In this document: in pieces, positions 14,853 to 22,900 of the stretch
Layout of the letters: every line of letters starts with the position of its first letter
How positions within the stretch are numbered: position 1 is the first letter of the stretch
Source of the DNA: Ruminococcaceae bacterium UBA1691
Lineage (GTDB): Bacteria; Bacillota; Clostridia; Oscillospirales; Acutalibacteraceae
Direction of reading: 5' to 3'
Assembly: GCA_002320555.1 (NCBI GenBank)
Contig: DCJV01000074.1
Coordinates: forward strand, 7,851-37,094
Length of the DNA stretch: 29,244 nt
Notes under the pieces: model-generated
Told to the model about the DNA's origin: nothing
The model's database searches: none
What the model saw: only the letters and a program-made list of their open reading frames with translations
Position numbers and translations under genes: made by a program

Positions 14853-15944
14853 ATGCATGATGGAAAAAAGACGCCTGCAGGCCCCAAAAAGCCAAGCAAG
14901 GCGATGATCGCGGTGATCACTGTCGTTCTTGTGCTCCTGCTGCTGATCATCATCGGTGTCGTAGTCGGCAACCACTATTTGAATAAAATCGACATCGATA
15001 CGGATGATCCCAGCGAGCGTACAACGCTGCAGGTCGATCCGGAAGTCAAGGAAGAAGAGAACAATCTCAAGAACAAGATTCCGCAAAAATACGTAAAAGA
15101 TTTTGATACGGCGGATGAGGCGATTGCCAAAAATATAAAAAATGGAACCATCTGGTACCATAAAGATGTATATAATCTTCTGCTGATCGGAAGCGATACA
15201 CGCAATCCGCAATACTATTCGCGTTCCGATTCCATGATATTGATCTCCGTCAATAAGCAGAACCAGCAGGTTAAAATGGTCTCCCTGCTGCGTGCAGCTT
15301 ATGTTAACATCCCTGGACATGGAAATGCCAGACTGAACGCGGCCTATTCATACGGTGGCCCTCAGCTTCTAATCGATACGATCGAACAAAACTATAAAAT
15401 TCATATTGATAATTATATCAGCGTCGACTTTACCGCCTTCCGGAAAATCGTCAATATCCTCGGCGGAATCGATATGCAGCTGACGGATGCAGAGGCCAAA
15501 GCATTGGCCGGCGATTTTGCCGCGGCAGGGCTGGCGATCCCCAACGGCGCCGGAAAATATCACATGGACGGCGCCACCACCCTCAAATATGTCCGCTTGC
15601 GCAGCATCGACTCCGACCGAAATCGGACGCAGCGCCAACGCAATGTCCTAAATGTGATCATCAACAAGGCGAAATCCATGAATATCAATCAAGGTCTTCA
15701 GCTTCTTGATGAGATTTTGCCGCTTGTAAAAACGGATATGAGCAAATCGACCATCATATCGCAGGCTGCCAATGCGATGCGCTATATCAAATGGAATATT
15801 ACACAGGATACCATCCCGCATACCCATCCGAAGTTAGTCAACATCGACGGTACAGAGGTCCTACTGCTCGACTGGGATCAGACTGTCAGCTATATCCATA
15901 AGCTGCTATATCCCGGTCTGGAACCGCAAAAAATACCTGCATGA
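14853..15944 (+). CDS. LCP (LytR-CpsA-Psr) family cell-wall glycopolymer ligase
   Basis: LCP enzymes transfer polyprenyl-diphosphate-linked polymers such as teichoic acids or capsule onto peptidoglycan outside the cell. The 363-residue protein has one N-terminal membrane helix (about 17-39), a charged linker, and the catalytic domain from about 108. That domain has LLIGSDTR (Asp115, Arg117), RSDSM (Asp126), SLLRAAYVNIPG (Arg147), RLNAAYSYGGP, the ILGGID motif, YVRLRSIDSDRNRTQRQRN carrying the Arg/Gln phosphate ligands, and a C-terminal helical part. The nearly invariant Asp after Arg147 (usually R-D-T) is Ala here, but the Asp and Arg residues known to bind metal and pyrophosphate are kept. 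The start at 14853 follows GAGGTG by 6 bases; upstream in-frame starts lack this. Confidence 0.92.
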   Translation: MHDGKKTPAGPKKPSKAMIAVITVVLVLLLLIIIGVVVGNHYLNKIDIDTDDPSERTTLQVDPEVKEEENNLKNKIPQKYVKDFDTADEAIAKNIKNGTIWYHKDVYNLLLIGSDTRNPQYYSRSDSMILISVNKQNQQVKMVSLLRAAYVNIPGHGNARLNAAYSYGGPQLLIDTIEQNYKIHIDNYISVDFTAFRKIVNILGGIDMQLTDAEAKALAGDFAAAGLAIPNGAGKYHMDGATTLKYVRLRSIDSDRNRTQRQRNVLNVIINKAKSMNINQGLQLLDEILPLVKTDMSKSTIISQAANAMRYIKWNITQDTIPHTHPKLVNIDGTEVLLLDWDQTVSYIHKLLYPGLEPQKIPA

Positions 15945-16337
15945 TCATTTTTTAATCAATCAACTGCTTCGTAACCGCTGCCGCTGGGCGCTGTCGGGAG
16001 GCCGAGGCAGCGCCGGCAGAAACTCTTCTGCGTGGCTCGTGAGGTTCTTTTTGCCCGTAGGGCAAAAAGAACCTTCCCATGTGTTTGAAACGCCGTGAGG
16101 CGTTGTAAATTTTACGAAATGGTTCTGGTGCATTTTGACGAAATGATATTCCTTTTTAGACAGGCTGGCAACTGCCCCAAGCTGCATAGACAGTTTGGGG
16201 CAGTTGCTGTTTCCCATGGAAACGGAATAGTTCTCCATAAAACAGGCACACTAACAGCATGAGAAAACCGTTTGAGAACGGAAAACTTCTGCCCTGCAAG
16301 GAAAGGCCGGTCATGAGAACGGAGGAGGGTTCCCTGA
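15945..16337. repeat. Hairpin-rich intergenic region (four inverted repeats), no gene
   Basis: Successive inverted repeats: 15978-16019 (CTGCC...GGCGCTG with CAGCGCC GGCAG); 16043-16073, a perfect 14-base stem GGTTCTTTTTGCCC with a 3-base loop; 16089-16104 (AACGCC-GTGA-GGCGTT); and 16168-16207, a perfect 13-base stem GCAACTGCCCCAA with a 14-base loop. None has a clear U-tract, so none is a textbook terminator, though one could end the LCP transcript. Two near-copies of TTTTACGAAATG lie between the last two. Open frames here on the minus strand look spurious. The end of the region carries AGGAGGG for the next gene. Confidence 0.65.
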
Positions 16338-16688
16338 ATGAACAAATGGCTTACCGCTCTCGGCGGATTCTTCGTCGGCATTGTCAACAGCCTTCTTGGC
16401 GCAGGCGGCGGCATGCTGGCCGTTCCGCTCCTGCAAAAATCCAATCTGACGCAGACACAAGCACATGCGAGCTCAATTGCCGTCATTTTTCCCCTCTCCC
16501 TGCTCAGCGCAATCCTTTATATAACCTCCGGAAAAGTCGTTTTAACACAGGCGCTCCCCTACTTTCCCGTGGCTATCATCGGCGCTGTGGCTGGATCGTT
16601 GCTTCTCCCGCACATCCCGGAGAAATGGCTGCGCCGTATCTTCGGGATCTTTATGCTTTGGGCCGGTATCAGGATGGTGATGAAATGA
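16338..16688 (+). CDS. TSUP (TauE/SafE) family transporter, N-terminal half protein
   Basis: A 116-residue membrane protein equal to one half of a TauE/SafE (TSUP) permease, a family exporting sulfite, sulfoacetate or related organic acids. The first helix carries the glycine-rich family motif GGFFVGIVNSLLGAGGGMLA, followed by HASSIAVIFPLSLLSAILYI and GAVAGSLLLPHIPEKWLRRI, then FGIFMLWAGIRMV. Full-length members have two such repeats of about 120 residues. AGGAGGG lies 8 bases before the start. It overlaps the next gene by ATGA, so both halves are probably made together and pair in the membrane. Substrate unknown. Confidence 0.85.
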   Translation: MNKWLTALGGFFVGIVNSLLGAGGGMLAVPLLQKSNLTQTQAHASSIAVIFPLSLLSAILYITSGKVVLTQALPYFPVAIIGAVAGSLLLPHIPEKWLRRIFGIFMLWAGIRMVMK

Positions 16689-17056
16689 GCTGGATTGATC
16701 AGATCGCAGGCCTTTTTTCCGCTGTGGCAGGAGCGTTGGGACTCGGCGGAGGCGGCGTCCTTGTGCTCTATCTCACGCTCGGCATGCATATGCCGCAGCT
16801 GAAGGCGCAAGGGATTAATCTTCTTTTTTTTCTGCCCTGTGCGCTCGTCTCCATTGTTATGAACTGGAAAAAGAAGCTCATCCATTGGAAAAGCGTGATC
16901 CCCATGGCGTTGGGAGGACTTGCAGGCGTTGGGCTTGGAACCTGGCTTGCCGGGATGATGAAGGGAGAATGGCTGGGCAAAATATTCGGTGGATTTCTTC
17001 TAATTGTCGGCCTGATCGAATTGTTTGGAAAGCCAAAAAATACAAAAAAATCGTAA
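16685..17056 (+). CDS. TSUP (TauE/SafE) family transporter, second half protein
   Basis: A 123-residue partner of the preceding gene, with the second TSUP repeat: FSAVAGALGLGGGGVLVLYL, then MHMPQLKAQGINLLFFLPCA, IPMALGGLAGVGLGTWLAGM and KIFGGFLLIVGLIELFGKP. The ATG at 16685 overlaps the upstream stop (ATGA). The last codons and the stop lie within the stem of the terminator at 17044-17099. Upstream in-frame sequence crossing the first TSUP gene is a shadow and was excluded. Together with its neighbour it equals a normal single-chain TSUP protein of about 240 residues. Confidence 0.85.
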   Translation: MSWIDQIAGLFSAVAGALGLGGGGVLVLYLTLGMHMPQLKAQGINLLFFLPCALVSIVMNWKKKLIHWKSVIPMALGGLAGVGLGTWLAGMMKGEWLGKIFGGFLLIVGLIELFGKPKNTKKS

Positions 17057-17099
17057 AACGCACGCAGCCTTTAATCCGGCATAGCGTGCGTTTTACGAT
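17044..17099 (-). terminator. Intrinsic terminator of the pyr-ruvX operon, overlapping both convergent genes
   Basis: Perfect 16-base stem (17050-17065 with 17084-17099, core ACGCACGC) with an 18-base loop containing the ruvX stop. On the minus strand it is followed by seven T (17050-17044). The distal arm lies in the last codons of the TSUP gene and the other in the ruvX coding end. The plus strand has no T-run after the stem. Confidence 0.88.
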
Positions 17100-17499
17100 A
17101 ATCGATATAATCCTGTAAAATCATCACAGCAGAAACCGCGTCCACCACAGCCTTGCGCTTTTTCCCCCGCGTGTTGGTCTGATTGAGTACCTGATGGGCG
17201 CGCACCGTGGTCAAGCGTTCGTCCCATAGCCTGACGGGGATACCGCAGGCTGCTTCCAAAAGCGTGGCAAACTCACGGCATTTCTGCGCGCGAAATCCCT
17301 CGCTGCCGTCCATATTACGTGGAAGGCCGAGGATCATTTCCTGTGCACCGCATTTTTGTGTTTCCGCTACGATCAAGTCAACCAGCTTCGGCGCGTAGGT
17401 CTCTGTTAAAACAGCAACGGGAGAAGCAAGCATCTCCAGCTTGTCGCACACAGCGATTCCCGTGCGCACATCGCCGTAATCAACGGAAAGAATCACCAT
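17071..17499 (-). CDS. ruvX: RuvX/YqgF family Holliday-junction resolvase-like protein
   Basis: A 142-residue RNase H-fold protein, implicated in Holliday junction resolution and/or 5' pre-16S rRNA maturation. Motifs: ILSVDYGDVRTGIAVCD (catalytic Asp, DxGxxRxG), EMILGLPRNMDGSEG, VRLWDERLTTVRAHQVL and KAVVDAVSAVMILQDYID (C-terminal Asp pair). All expected acidic residues are present. AAGGAG lies 6 bases before the start. It ends the pyr operon and its final codons form one arm of the terminator. Confidence 0.94.
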   Translation of the reverse strand: MVILSVDYGDVRTGIAVCDKLEMLASPVAVLTETYAPKLVDLIVAETQKCGAQEMILGLPRNMDGSEGFRAQKCREFATLLEAACGIPVRLWDERLTTVRAHQVLNQTNTRGKKRKAVVDAVSAVMILQDYIDYRKTHAMPD

Positions 17500-17513
17500 A
17501 GGCCGCTCCTTTT

Positions 17514-18209
17514 TTATTCAAACTGCATTGCATCGCGGTTTTCCCTGCGCCACCAGCTCTGCTTGGCAAAGGTGGAAAGATGCTCAGTCAAGTGCGAACT
17601 GTCATTTTCCAAAAGAATCGTCGGCCGAAGCTCCCGGTCAAATTCGATCACACTGATTGCCGTGTTATCGCACCAATCCACATCATTAAGCCGCTCGATC
17701 TCCCAGCCATGCGCATGGCACAGCAGATTTCGAATCGCGCAGCCGTGGGAGGCTACCAATACGGACTGCCCGAAATGGCGTGAAGCGATATCGGTGACCG
17801 CCTCCCAAATGCGGTCGTATACCTCTTTCATGCTCTCCCCGCCGTCGGGATGAAACTTCCACGGCTCGTTATTCCAATGGTAGCTGTCTCGCGGAAAGAG
17901 CTTCGGGAAATCCCCCCACTTCTTCCCCTCCCAGCAGCCGCCGTGAATTTCCGCAAGGCGCGCCTCCGTCTTGATTGGAAGCCCGTAATAACGGTTCGCC
18001 GCCTGCGCCGTCTTATAGGCGCGCTTTAGCGGGCTGGAATAAGCGGCCTGAAAGGGAAATTCCCGCATCCGTTCCGCCAGGGCGTCCAGCTGGCGCGCTC
18101 CATTTTCCGTTATATCGCAGTCCGTACTGCCCTGAAAAATGCGCAGATCATTGCCCATCGCTTCGCAATGACGGACGACGATCAGCTTTACCTGCTCTTT
18201 GTCTACCAT
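17514..18209 (-). CDS. Histidine phosphatase family (phosphoglycerate mutase-like) protein
   Basis: A 231-residue member of the histidine phosphatase clan. The catalytic His is in VVRHCEAMGN (residues 11-20; usually RHG, here RHC), then GSTDCDITENGARQLDALAE, SSPLKRAYKTA (second Arg), LAEIHGGCWEGKKWGDF (acid/base Glu region) and VLVASHGCAIRNLL (second His). These make it a likely active phosphatase rather than a mutase. Its start overlaps the pyrD stop by 7 bases, so it is translated with the pyr genes; a role on a nucleotide or sugar-phosphate intermediate is only a guess from context. Confidence 0.88.
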   Translation of the reverse strand: MVDKEQVKLIVVRHCEAMGNDLRIFQGSTDCDITENGARQLDALAERMREFPFQAAYSSPLKRAYKTAQAANRYYGLPIKTEARLAEIHGGCWEGKKWGDFPKLFPRDSYHWNNEPWKFHPDGGESMKEVYDRIWEAVTDIASRHFGQSVLVASHGCAIRNLLCHAHGWEIERLNDVDWCDNTAISVIEFDRELRPTILLENDSSHLTEHLSTFAKQSWWRRENRDAMQFE

Positions 18210-19114
18210 ATTTCGACCTTCCCTGTCAGCTCTGTGACCGACTGGATCTGATTTTCCTCCAGATAGCGCCCCAGCCCGTCGATGATTTTAACCGGCACAA
18301 ATGCATCTGCAAACATCGCCGTGCCGACCTGAATGGCCGACGCACCTGCAAGCATCATCTCAACCGCATCCTCCCAGGAGGCGATTCCGCCCATGCCGAT
18401 GACCGGGATATGTACTCGCTTTGCCGTCTCCCATACCATGCGCACCGCCACAGGAAATACCGCAGGTCCGGACAGGCCGCCCGTATTATTGCGCAGAACC
18501 GGGCGGCGGGTACGGATGTCGATACGCATTCCGGTGAGTGTATTGATCAGCGATACTGCGTCCGCCCCCGCATCCTCCACGGCAGCTGCAATATCGGAAA
18601 CACTGCTAACGTTTGGTGTGAGCTTCACGATCAGCGGTTTACGCGTCACCTTGCGGACGGCCGCTGTGATTTCCTGCGCGGAAGCACAGGAGGTGCCGAA
18701 GGAAGCACCGCCCTGCCGGACATTCGGACAGGAGATATTCAGTTCGATCATATCGACTTCTGTTTCATCAAGCTTTTCAGCCGCTTCGCAATAATCCGCT
18801 ATGACGCTGCCCGCCAGATTGGCGATGACAACCGTCCCCTGTTCCTTGAGCCAAGGCAGATCGTCACGGATAAATGCATCCACACCGGGATTCTGCAGGC
18901 CGACACTGTTGAGGATACCAGACGGCGTTTCTGCAATACGCGGCGGCGGATTGCCAAGGCGCTCGTGGAGCGTTGTACCCTTGCACGAAACCCCGCCCAA
19001 ACGGGAAATCGGGTAAAGCGCATTGTATTCCCGGCCGAAGCCAAAGGTACCGGAAGCGGTGATCACCGGATTTTTCAGCTCCACACCCGCAATTTTGACT
19101 CGCAAATCCGCCAT
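18203..19114 (-). CDS. pyrD: Dihydroorotate dehydrogenase, class 1B catalytic subunit
   Basis: FMN flavoprotein that oxidises dihydroorotate to orotate, using NAD through the PyrK subunit. The 303-residue protein keeps GVELKNPVITASGTFGFG, NSVGLQNPGVD, the active-site stretch ELNISCPNVRQGGASFGTS (catalytic Cys as in class 1B), PLIVKLTPNVSS, NTLTGMRIDIRTRRPVL and GMGGIASWEDAVEM, and AGASAIQVGTAMF. The ATG at 19114 shares its A with the pyrK stop (TGATG) and follows AAAGGAGGT by 9 bases; upstream in-frame GTG codons sit too close to that site. The adjacent pyrK supports the 1B assignment. Confidence 0.96.
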   Translation of the reverse strand: MADLRVKIAGVELKNPVITASGTFGFGREYNALYPISRLGGVSCKGTTLHERLGNPPPRIAETPSGILNSVGLQNPGVDAFIRDDLPWLKEQGTVVIANLAGSVIADYCEAAEKLDETEVDMIELNISCPNVRQGGASFGTSCASAQEITAAVRKVTRKPLIVKLTPNVSSVSDIAAAVEDAGADAVSLINTLTGMRIDIRTRRPVLRNNTGGLSGPAVFPVAVRMVWETAKRVHIPVIGMGGIASWEDAVEMMLAGASAIQVGTAMFADAFVPVKIIDGLGRYLEENQIQSVTELTGKVEIW

Positions 19115-19887
19115 CACCACACCACCTCCTTTGCGTCGAACACCGGGCCATCCTTACAGACATGACGGTAATGCTCACCGTCCGCCTCTTTTGTTTTGCA
19201 TGCGCAAACGAGACACGCGCCGACACCGCAGCCCATGCGCTCTTCCAGAGATACCTGGCATGGGATATGGTATTCCTGTGCGAGGGCAGAGACTGCCATT
19301 AGCATCGGCCTAGGGCCGCAGGCAAGGATGCCTGAGCAGGGCTTTTCCTGGGAAATGCGTGCTTGAAGTAGATCCGTCACCAGCCCATGATAGCCGAGTG
19401 AGCCGTCATCCGTTGCAATCTGGACATTGGCGCAGGCGAGGGCGAAATCGCGCGCCAAAATGCAGGCGTCTGCATTCCGAAAGCCGAGGATCGCCTCCGC
19501 TTTGCCGGAAAGTGCCTGTGCTACACCCAGCAGTGGCGGTGTGCCGATCCCGCCTCCCACGAGGAGGATGCCTTCGCCATCCTCCGGCAGGGAAAACCCA
19601 TTGCCAAGCGGACCGAGCACGTCGAGCAGCTCGCCCACCTGCCTTTTGGAAAGCCACTCGGTCCCTTTTCCACGCACTTCAAAAACGAGGCGCAGCGCGC
19701 CATTTTTGCGGTCGATCGCGCAGATCGAAATCGGCCTGCGCAGCGGCTGCTCGCCGCAGCGGATGTGCACAAACTGACCGGGTATGGCAGCGCCGGCAAG
19801 TTCCGGCGCAAAAAGCGTGATATCATAGGCCGCCTGGCTTAAGCGTCGCATCACGGCAATCCGGCCCTCTGTCTGTAGATAAGCCAT
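19114..19887 (-). CDS. pyrK: Dihydroorotate dehydrogenase electron-transfer subunit
   Basis: Iron-sulfur flavoprotein subunit that passes electrons from PyrD to NAD. Of 257 residues, the ferredoxin-reductase-like FAD domain has PGQFVHIRCGEQPLRRPISI, the NAD domain has LLVGGGIGTPPLLGVAQ and ILACGPRPML, and the C-terminal 2Fe-2S site has Cys residues in RMGCGVGACLVCACK and HVCKDGPVF in the expected spacing. I prefer the ATG at 19887, 11 bases after AAAAGG; ATG codons at 19896 and 19899 overlap the ribosome site. Confidence 0.95.
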   Translation of the reverse strand: MAYLQTEGRIAVMRRLSQAAYDITLFAPELAGAAIPGQFVHIRCGEQPLRRPISICAIDRKNGALRLVFEVRGKGTEWLSKRQVGELLDVLGPLGNGFSLPEDGEGILLVGGGIGTPPLLGVAQALSGKAEAILGFRNADACILARDFALACANVQIATDDGSLGYHGLVTDLLQARISQEKPCSGILACGPRPMLMAVSALAQEYHIPCQVSLEERMGCGVGACLVCACKTKEADGEHYRHVCKDGPVFDAKEVVW

Positions 19888-19941
19888 CAGTTTCATCATC
19901 CTTTTCTCGGAAGCTTCCGGTAGTGCGGCAAGATCGAACCG

Positions 19942-22900
19942 TCAGGCCAGATCGACTAGTTCAATATCCTCCAGCGTGCGCTTATTGGATAGGCAGCGCG
20001 TGAGCGCATAGGCCGTATCCAGAGAGGTAAAGGTGGGAATTTGACGCTCCAGTGCCTTGCGGCGGATTCGGATATCGTCGATGATCGACTGGCGGCCCTT
20101 TTGTGAGGTGGAGACGACATAGACGATTTTATTGCTCTCCAGTAGGTCCATCGTGTTGGGCGTCCCCTCATGGATCTTGCGTACCGCGCTCGCAGCAATA
20201 AAGTTTTCATTGAGCATTTTGCAGGTACCGGCCGTCGCATAGAGATCGAAGCCGAGCTGGGAAAAACGGTCCGCGAGGCCGATCGCCTCCTGTTTATCGG
20301 AATCCCGGACAGAAATGAAGACGCCGCCCTTGCGCTTGAGGCGCATTCCAGACGCTGCAAGGCCCTTGAGCAGCGCGTCCTCAAAGGTATGCGCAATACC
20401 GAAGGCCTCCCCCGTGGATTTCATTTCAAGGCCAAGCTGTGTGTCCAAACCGCCGATCTGGTCGAAGCTGAACACGGGCACGCGGACGGCACAATATGCA
20501 TCCGGCTCAATAAGCCCTGTCCCATAGCCCATATCGGAGAGCTTTTCGCCCAACATGCAGCGCGTGGCAACGGCGGCTGCAGAAATACCGGTCGCTTTCG
20601 TCAAAAACGGTACGCTATGGCTCTGCGTAACGCTTGCATGGAAGAGATAGATTTCATGATCGTAATAGACGAAACGAACGTTGACAAGACACGGCGTACG
20701 CAGCGCAAGAGCAAGCCTGCCGGCATACTCTACCGCACGTTCCTTTTCCTTCTCTGGGATCGTCTGTGTTGGGCAGACGGAAATCGAATCCGCCGTATGG
20801 ATGCCGGCGCGCTCGATCTGCTCCGCGATACCGGGGATCAGGTAATCCGCCCCGTCCGTGACCACATTGAGCTCCATTCCTGTGCCGATATAGTATTTCT
20901 GCACCATAATCGGTGCATTTTCCGTTAAACCTTCCTGCTCGATAAAGCGGGAGAGATCTGTGCCTGTGTAAGCGATCGCATTGTGCTCGCCAGCAGTCAA
21001 ACGAACGGGGAAGCCCAACTCACGCGCTATTTCATCCGCATTGCCGGCTGCGGTCATCCGAAACGCCGGATGCGGGATACCCAAGTCCTCCAGCAGACGG
21101 TCGAACGCATGGCGGTCGCCGAGCAGTTCCGCCTGTTGATCCTGTGCGCCGAGCACACAAACGCCCGCAGCTTTCATCATCCGGGCCATCTGCACCGCGG
21201 AAAGGCCGCCAAACTGCAGCACAGCGCCCCAGGGCTTTTCCGTAGCAAGGATGTTGGCGATATCTTCCGGCGTGACCGGATCGAAATACAGGCGGTCCGC
21301 CGTCTGGAAATCCGTTGAGACGGCATCGGGATTATTGTTGGCGATGATCGCCTCATACCCCATTTCACGGAGCGTATCCACACAATGGACGGCGCAGTAA
21401 TCCTGCTCGATCCCGTATCCGATCGTAACCGGCCCCGCGCCGAGGACGAGCACCTTTTTTCTTCTATCAGCGCGGCCATTGCGCATAAAGAGCGCTTCAT
21501 TATCATCATCCCATGCGGAATAGAAATAGGGCCGCTCGGCATCGAATTCCGCCGCGCAGGTGTCCACCATCTTATAGGTGGAATGAGACGGATGCGCAAG
21601 CTTTTCTCCAGAAAGGCGTTCAATCGTTTCGTCGAGAAAGCCCATATTTTTCGCACGGTAGCGGGTATCCTCGTCAGCGCCAGCCGCCAGCGCCGCTTCC
21701 ATATCGGCGATATTTTTCATCTTAGAGAGGAACCAGGGGTCGATTTCCGTCATTCGGTAAATCGTATCAAACGGAATTCCACGCTTAACTGCTGCATATA
21801 CGGCAAAAATACGCTCATCATTCGAGCGCTCGATCAATTGCAGGATTTCCTCATCGGAAAACGCGGAAAGCTTGGGCAGATGCGGCGTGTCAAGCTGCAT
21901 CTTCAGGGAACGGACCGCTTTCATAAACGCAAGCTCGAAGCTTGTACCAATGGCCATAATTTCGCCGGTCGCCTTCATGGAATCATCCAAACGGCGTTCC
22001 GCCTCGTCAAAACGGTCAAAGGACCATTTGGGAAATTTCACTACGCAATAGTCAATCGCCGGCTCGCAGCAGGCTGTGGTGCAGCCTGTGACCGGATTTA
22101 AAATCTCGTCGAGCGTATAGCCCAGCGCGATCTTTGCCGCCACCTGTGCAACAGGGTAACCGGTGGCCTTGGAGACGAGCGCAGAGGTCCGGCTGATGCG
22201 CGGATCGGCTTCCAGCACGGCGTACTCTCCCCCGTCCGGCCGCACTGCAAAGCGGACGCTGCAGTTGCCCTCTATCCCGAGCGAATCGACCAGCTGCAGC
22301 GCGCAGGCGCGCAGCGTTTCCGCCTCGCCGTCCGTCAGCGTCTGCGCAGGCGCGACGATAATGCTGTCGCCCGCATGAATGCCAACCGGGTCGAGGTTTT
22401 CCATGCTGCAGACGCTGATGCAATTGCCCATCCGGTCGCGCATGACCTCAAACTCGATCTCTTTCCAGCCGGAAATGCACTTTTCAACCAATATCTGACG
22501 GATCAGAGACGTGTGCAGCTCCTTCTGTGCCATTTCAAGAAGTGTCGCCTCATCGGGGCAGAGATCGATCGTGCTGCCGCCGAGCGTATAGGCCGGGCGA
22601 ACGCGGACCGGATACCCTGCTTCCTTTGCAAAAGCCACGGCATCCTGTACCGTACCGACCACCTTCGCGGCGACACCGGGTACGCCGGCCCTTTCCAATG
22701 CTTCCACAAAGGACTGGCGATCCTGTACACTGTGGATAATCGCCGGGCCGACGCCCAGCAGATGCACATGATGCTCCTCCAAAAAGCCGTTCATGGAAAG
22801 GCCCAGTCCCAATTCCAGAGCCGGATCGCCGCCCACTGTCGGCAAAATGCTGTCCGGCTGTTCCTTTTCAATGATCCGTTTGACGATATCAATATTCAGA

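Noticed and set aside
15960..16238. Minus-strand frame of 92 codons across the hairpin cluster
   Set aside because: Runs through four inverted repeats, has no recognisable domain or ribosome site; likely a reading of repeat DNA.
16259..16684. Long plus-strand reading fused to the second TSUP half
   Set aside because: The part before 16685 is an out-of-frame shadow of the first TSUP gene; the true start is the ATG overlapping its stop.
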